Shown in pieces: positions 61,061-64,000 of a stretch of DNA of 64,000 bases. Where the stretch lies: NCBI GenBank assembly GCA_900175165.2, contig FWWN02000467.1, forward strand, positions 1-64,000, read 5' to 3'. This DNA comes from Rhizomucor pusillus. Taxonomy: Eukaryota; Mucoromycota; Mucoromycetes; Mucorales; Lichtheimiaceae. Numbering within the stretch: the first letter of the stretch is position 1; each line of letters starts with the position of its first letter. Below the pieces are notes generated by a model. That model worked only from the letters and a program-made list of their open reading frames with translations. It ran no database searches and had not been told where the DNA came from. The translations under genes were made by a program, and so were the position numbers.

Positions 61061-62670
61061 ATCGATATTATTCTATAATCTTCTAGTGTATGACATATCA
61101 ATAATATTATTAGTTTGTATAGAATTACCCAGAATCAAGTATTTATTCGAAAATGGCACGTGTTGGCAAAGTAGTATACCATCTCTGTTTATCACCAGAA
61201 TTTCCCATGGCCCCAGCTTTTTGTATGCACGTTTTGAAATTCTGATCAGTTATTTGTGTGTGGTTTCGATATAATGTCAAAACCAACTCTTCGACCATAC
61301 ATCCATTATTTGCTATTCGTTGACGCCTCAAGCTGTACTAAAAGGTAGCCTTCAATATCGTCCTAAAGCCTAAGTCAATTCGCTGGATAATGAGTATCGG
61401 TTCCTACCGCACTAACCGGAGATTGAGGAGGAAGCCATTGCAACCAAGTCAAGAACTTTGTGTAGTTAACTGAAAGTACCGCTCCCTTCGTCTGTAAACA
61501 TACGCAACTGTTAACGGCCAATTGATCTTTCTAATGTCCTACTTTCGCCACCGCAAAAATATGCAGTGCGCAACTGGAATGTCAGGATGTGCAGCAGATC
61601 TCCTCTTAGACATTTTAGCTATGAATTGCGACACATCAGCTAAATTCATTCTTAAACTCTGCAGTTAAAAGTTACACCAACTTTATTCACTATCGCCGTA
61701 TTCTTTCGAAAATGTAAACGTAATTTGCTATTCTGTGCATCGACGTTCGTCCACGCCAGAACATAACTCCTTAATCCTGATGAGAAATAGAATGGCAGTA
61801 GTCAATTGATTTGCGTGCGTAACCTTTAAAAGAACTTTGTTTGAAATCATAGCTACCATGGGTCAAAACTTTCAATTTGTAGATGTTGGTCTTGACAAGT
61901 TTGCGCTAAGTTCCTTTTTTAAACAAACTGACTCTGGAAAGGAAATCCGAAACCGACAATTGTGAGACAGCACTGGCCAACGGAAGCTAGAAAAAAAAAG
62001 GCGAGCCAATGCGAGTCTAACGCAAGTACCCTGATAAACAAGTTGAAAGTTCCATCGATCTGTAGACAGAGTTTGACTCAATGCGGCCAAACTGGACGAT
62101 GACTAGCTTTTGCCATATTTCCAAGTGCCCAGAAAATCTCAGATGATACACGCTGTACTAATCCGACTGCTCTGTATCTAAAACAGGAAAACTAATACAG
62201 TACGCTTCCTGTTCCTGGGATTGGAATTCAAGATGGTTATCCTCTGCTTGGTGATACAAAGCGCAGCTAAACGTTCTGAAAAGATGTTCAGGAAATAGTT
62301 TGAGACCTGTAAACTTGCAATTGCCATCGATACGCGGGTATACAAATAGGCATCATACCATTGAGGCTTTGGAGTCTTCAATGGTGCATTAAAATGATCG
62401 ATTGGAGGTATATGCGGGTAGGATCCACGAAGAGCAATAGCTATCGATAAATGAACAAGCTGGTCACAGAATGTGCCGATTTACTAGCAATGTTGATCAG
62501 AACAATTCTTGTATAACATATAATCTAAAAGAAACGAATACTGATGACTATGACTCATTCTTTTTATTTACCAGCAGCGGCGAATTGACCCGACGGAGGG
62601 ACATGCAAAAGCTTTAAAAAGAGTCAATTCCCTCGTCAATTGGAACTTAGTATATTTCTTACCGGTCCAT
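61061..62670. other. Gene-poor region
   Basis: About 1.6 kb of AT-rich sequence. Open frames (61872-62090 and 62178-62381, both minus) are short, without recognisable motifs. A first exon of the cysteine-rich gene at 62671 may lie near the right end, because a TTAG acceptor at about 62646-62650 keeps that frame open upstream. Confidence 0.4.
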
Positions 62671-63147
62671 ATGAGTATCACCTGGAACGAACTCTCAATC
62701 CCCAACGATGAGAACTACTTGATCCCATACCACTATGCGAACACGACCGAAGGAACTGTCTCCAAGTGTCCCGAGTGCTGTATTGGCGGTTCCTTGTTAA
62801 CCTCGGATTACAAGTTCAATGGACATCAAATGACTTGCGAAAAACAAATTTGAGTATACAAATGTTACGATGATATGGGATATAGGCTTATGACATTTGA
62901 ATGCACCGAACCAGACAATCTTTTGAACGGCATTTTGCTCGTCACTCCTCGCAATACGAGCAGCTCAGCAACATCTACCTCCACGACGGCGACGATTGGA
63001 ACAACAACGACACCTGGAACTACTCCTGGAGCCACTTCCGGAACTGTGGATTTCCCCTCAATGGTCCACAACAAGTATACATTGATTCCGGATCTCATAT
63101 TTTGCATACTAATCTACTCCTCACTGTATTTCTTTTGTTCTTCCTAA
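62671..63147 (+). pseudogene. Cysteine-rich, Ser/Thr-rich surface protein interrupted by an in-frame TGA
   Basis: One reading frame from ATG 62671 to TAA 63145-63147 is broken only by a TGA at 62851-62853. Before it the peptide has CPECCIGGS and GHQMTCEKQ; after it, KCYDDMGYRL and FECTEPD, then a Ser/Thr-rich stretch and a C-terminal hydrophobic tail (LIFCILIYSSLYFFCS). This is the layout of a secreted, possibly GPI-anchored wall protein. No signal peptide precedes the ATG, but an acceptor at about 62650 keeps the frame open, so a signal exon may be upstream. The TGA may be a true nonsense change, an error, or evidence of a missed intron; no good donor precedes it. The family is not recognised. 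Confidence 0.5.
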
Positions 63148-64000
63148 TCTATGGAAATCACTAAATGCTTAAATGTTGCATAATACATAGTAGCTATATA
63201 CATGTATCCACGGGATCAGGGAATAAATATAGGTTATGTACAATACATTGTAAACACTGGGTACTTCCTTTTAGTAGTTTGATCCTGTCTTTGCCTGTGT
63301 GTTCTCAATATGCATGTGACACGATCTTCCCTGCCATAAATCTACCCTTTTGCTTCAAAATGCGCGCGATATCTTCAATAGTAATCCGTCCCAAAAAGAC
63401 GCCTGCTCAGGTGGGTAATTCACAGTGGAAAGGATCGAAATATCGCTCACAATACATCAAAACATGTAATATATATTGTCAGCTATAACAGCACTGCTTA
63501 TTTTACGTTTCATCCTAGAGAAGGAATTTGCTTTGAGGAGCTCACCGAAAATAAAGCAAATGCTTTATAGAATGTATCGCAAAACAGGTCAAGGATACAA
63601 AGCAGACAAGTACATGAGAAAAAAGGTGTCTCTGCAATGATATGTTCATCTTTAAACAAATGACAGCATTCGGTAAAATATGTACAATGCACTGTGTCGG
63701 AAAGTTGGTGGTATTCGATGGAGGAATGACAGACAATGGATGGATGGTGGACTTTGAAGGAGGGTATTCTGTCTTGATATAGGAAGGTTAAAGCAATGAT
63801 TGGTCACATCGGTGCCTTTGAAGAAATGCTTGACGTAACACAGCGTTAATATCGTTGTATTCGCATGGCGCCCCTTGCTGACTAGTACTATCTACCGGTT
63901 GTTGGAATTTGCTGCTATGCGTCTCCGGATCACCGTATCGCATGACATGTGCATTGTGGAGTATCTCATTAATGTGTCTGTAGCTTGATTTTTGATCAGG
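63148..64000. other. Window end, no gene supported
   Basis: AT-rich, with only short open frames on both strands. No RNA gene, repeat or splice pattern was seen. Confidence 0.4.

Overview
The window is nuclear DNA of a filamentous fungus, most likely an early-diverging lineage of the Mucoromycota type. This is an inference. The evidence is about 114 short GT-AG introns (plus four GC-AG introns) in 22 readable genes, fungal proteins throughout (ESF1, MRC1, PEX14, mitochondrial mL38/MRPL35, DUR3, CAR1), and a secreted RNase T2 of the Rhizopus RNase Rh type. Exon structures were built by hand from splice sites; in every gene given full confidence the exon phases sum to an open frame. There is one undetermined base (N at 211).

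Layout. 1-301: the 3' end of an unidentified gene. 377-8085: trimethyllysine dioxygenase, ESF1, ribosomal protein eL34 (minus), an FBXO9/Hrt3-type F-box protein and a DUF4442 hotdog protein. 9048-11075: two unrecognised proteins. 12645-14902: MRC1/claspin checkpoint mediator. 15-17.8 kb: mostly non-coding, with one doubtful gene. 17780-24516: a Bni4/Afr1-type protein, mitochondrial mL38, a mitochondrial tRNA-binding protein, PEX14 (minus) and enolase-phosphatase E1. 25218-32653: ER FKBP, phosphoglucomutase/phosphopentomutase, a MYST acetyltransferase and secreted RNase T2. 33643-40321: a DUR3 urea transporter and a nucleoside diphosphate kinase domain fused to a very long charged tail. 41027-54585 (all minus): a giant PARP, arginase and fatty aldehyde dehydrogenase. 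55.6-57.4 kb: a decayed Mutator-like element. 58545-61060: an L-lactate permease. 61-64 kb: sparse, with one interrupted cysteine-rich cell-surface gene.

The most striking object is the minus-strand gene at 41027-50952. It has 21 exons and encodes a predicted 2908-residue protein. In order it has a chromodomain-like N-terminus, a basic/acidic linker, a very long ankyrin array, a WGR-type domain, a PARP regulatory domain, an ADP-ribosyltransferase domain with an intact H-Y-E triad, a pair of CxxC knuckles, and a C-terminal motif that fits the PBZ poly(ADP-ribose)-binding zinc finger at every conserved position. Maker and reader of poly(ADP-ribose) would therefore sit on one chain, attached to an ankyrin scaffold and a degenerate chromatin-reader fold. 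The overall plan recalls tankyrase-like PME-5 of nematodes; the two ends are unusual.

Functional links are otherwise modest. DUR3 and arginase both serve nitrogen/urea metabolism, and DUR3 has GATA-factor cores upstream. MRC1, the PARP and the MYST enzyme are nuclear genome-maintenance or chromatin proteins. Several genes are packed tightly: 37 bp between the convergent tRNA-binding and PEX14 stops, 106 bp between the divergent PEX14 and enolase-phosphatase starts, and 70-76 bp between two tandem pairs.
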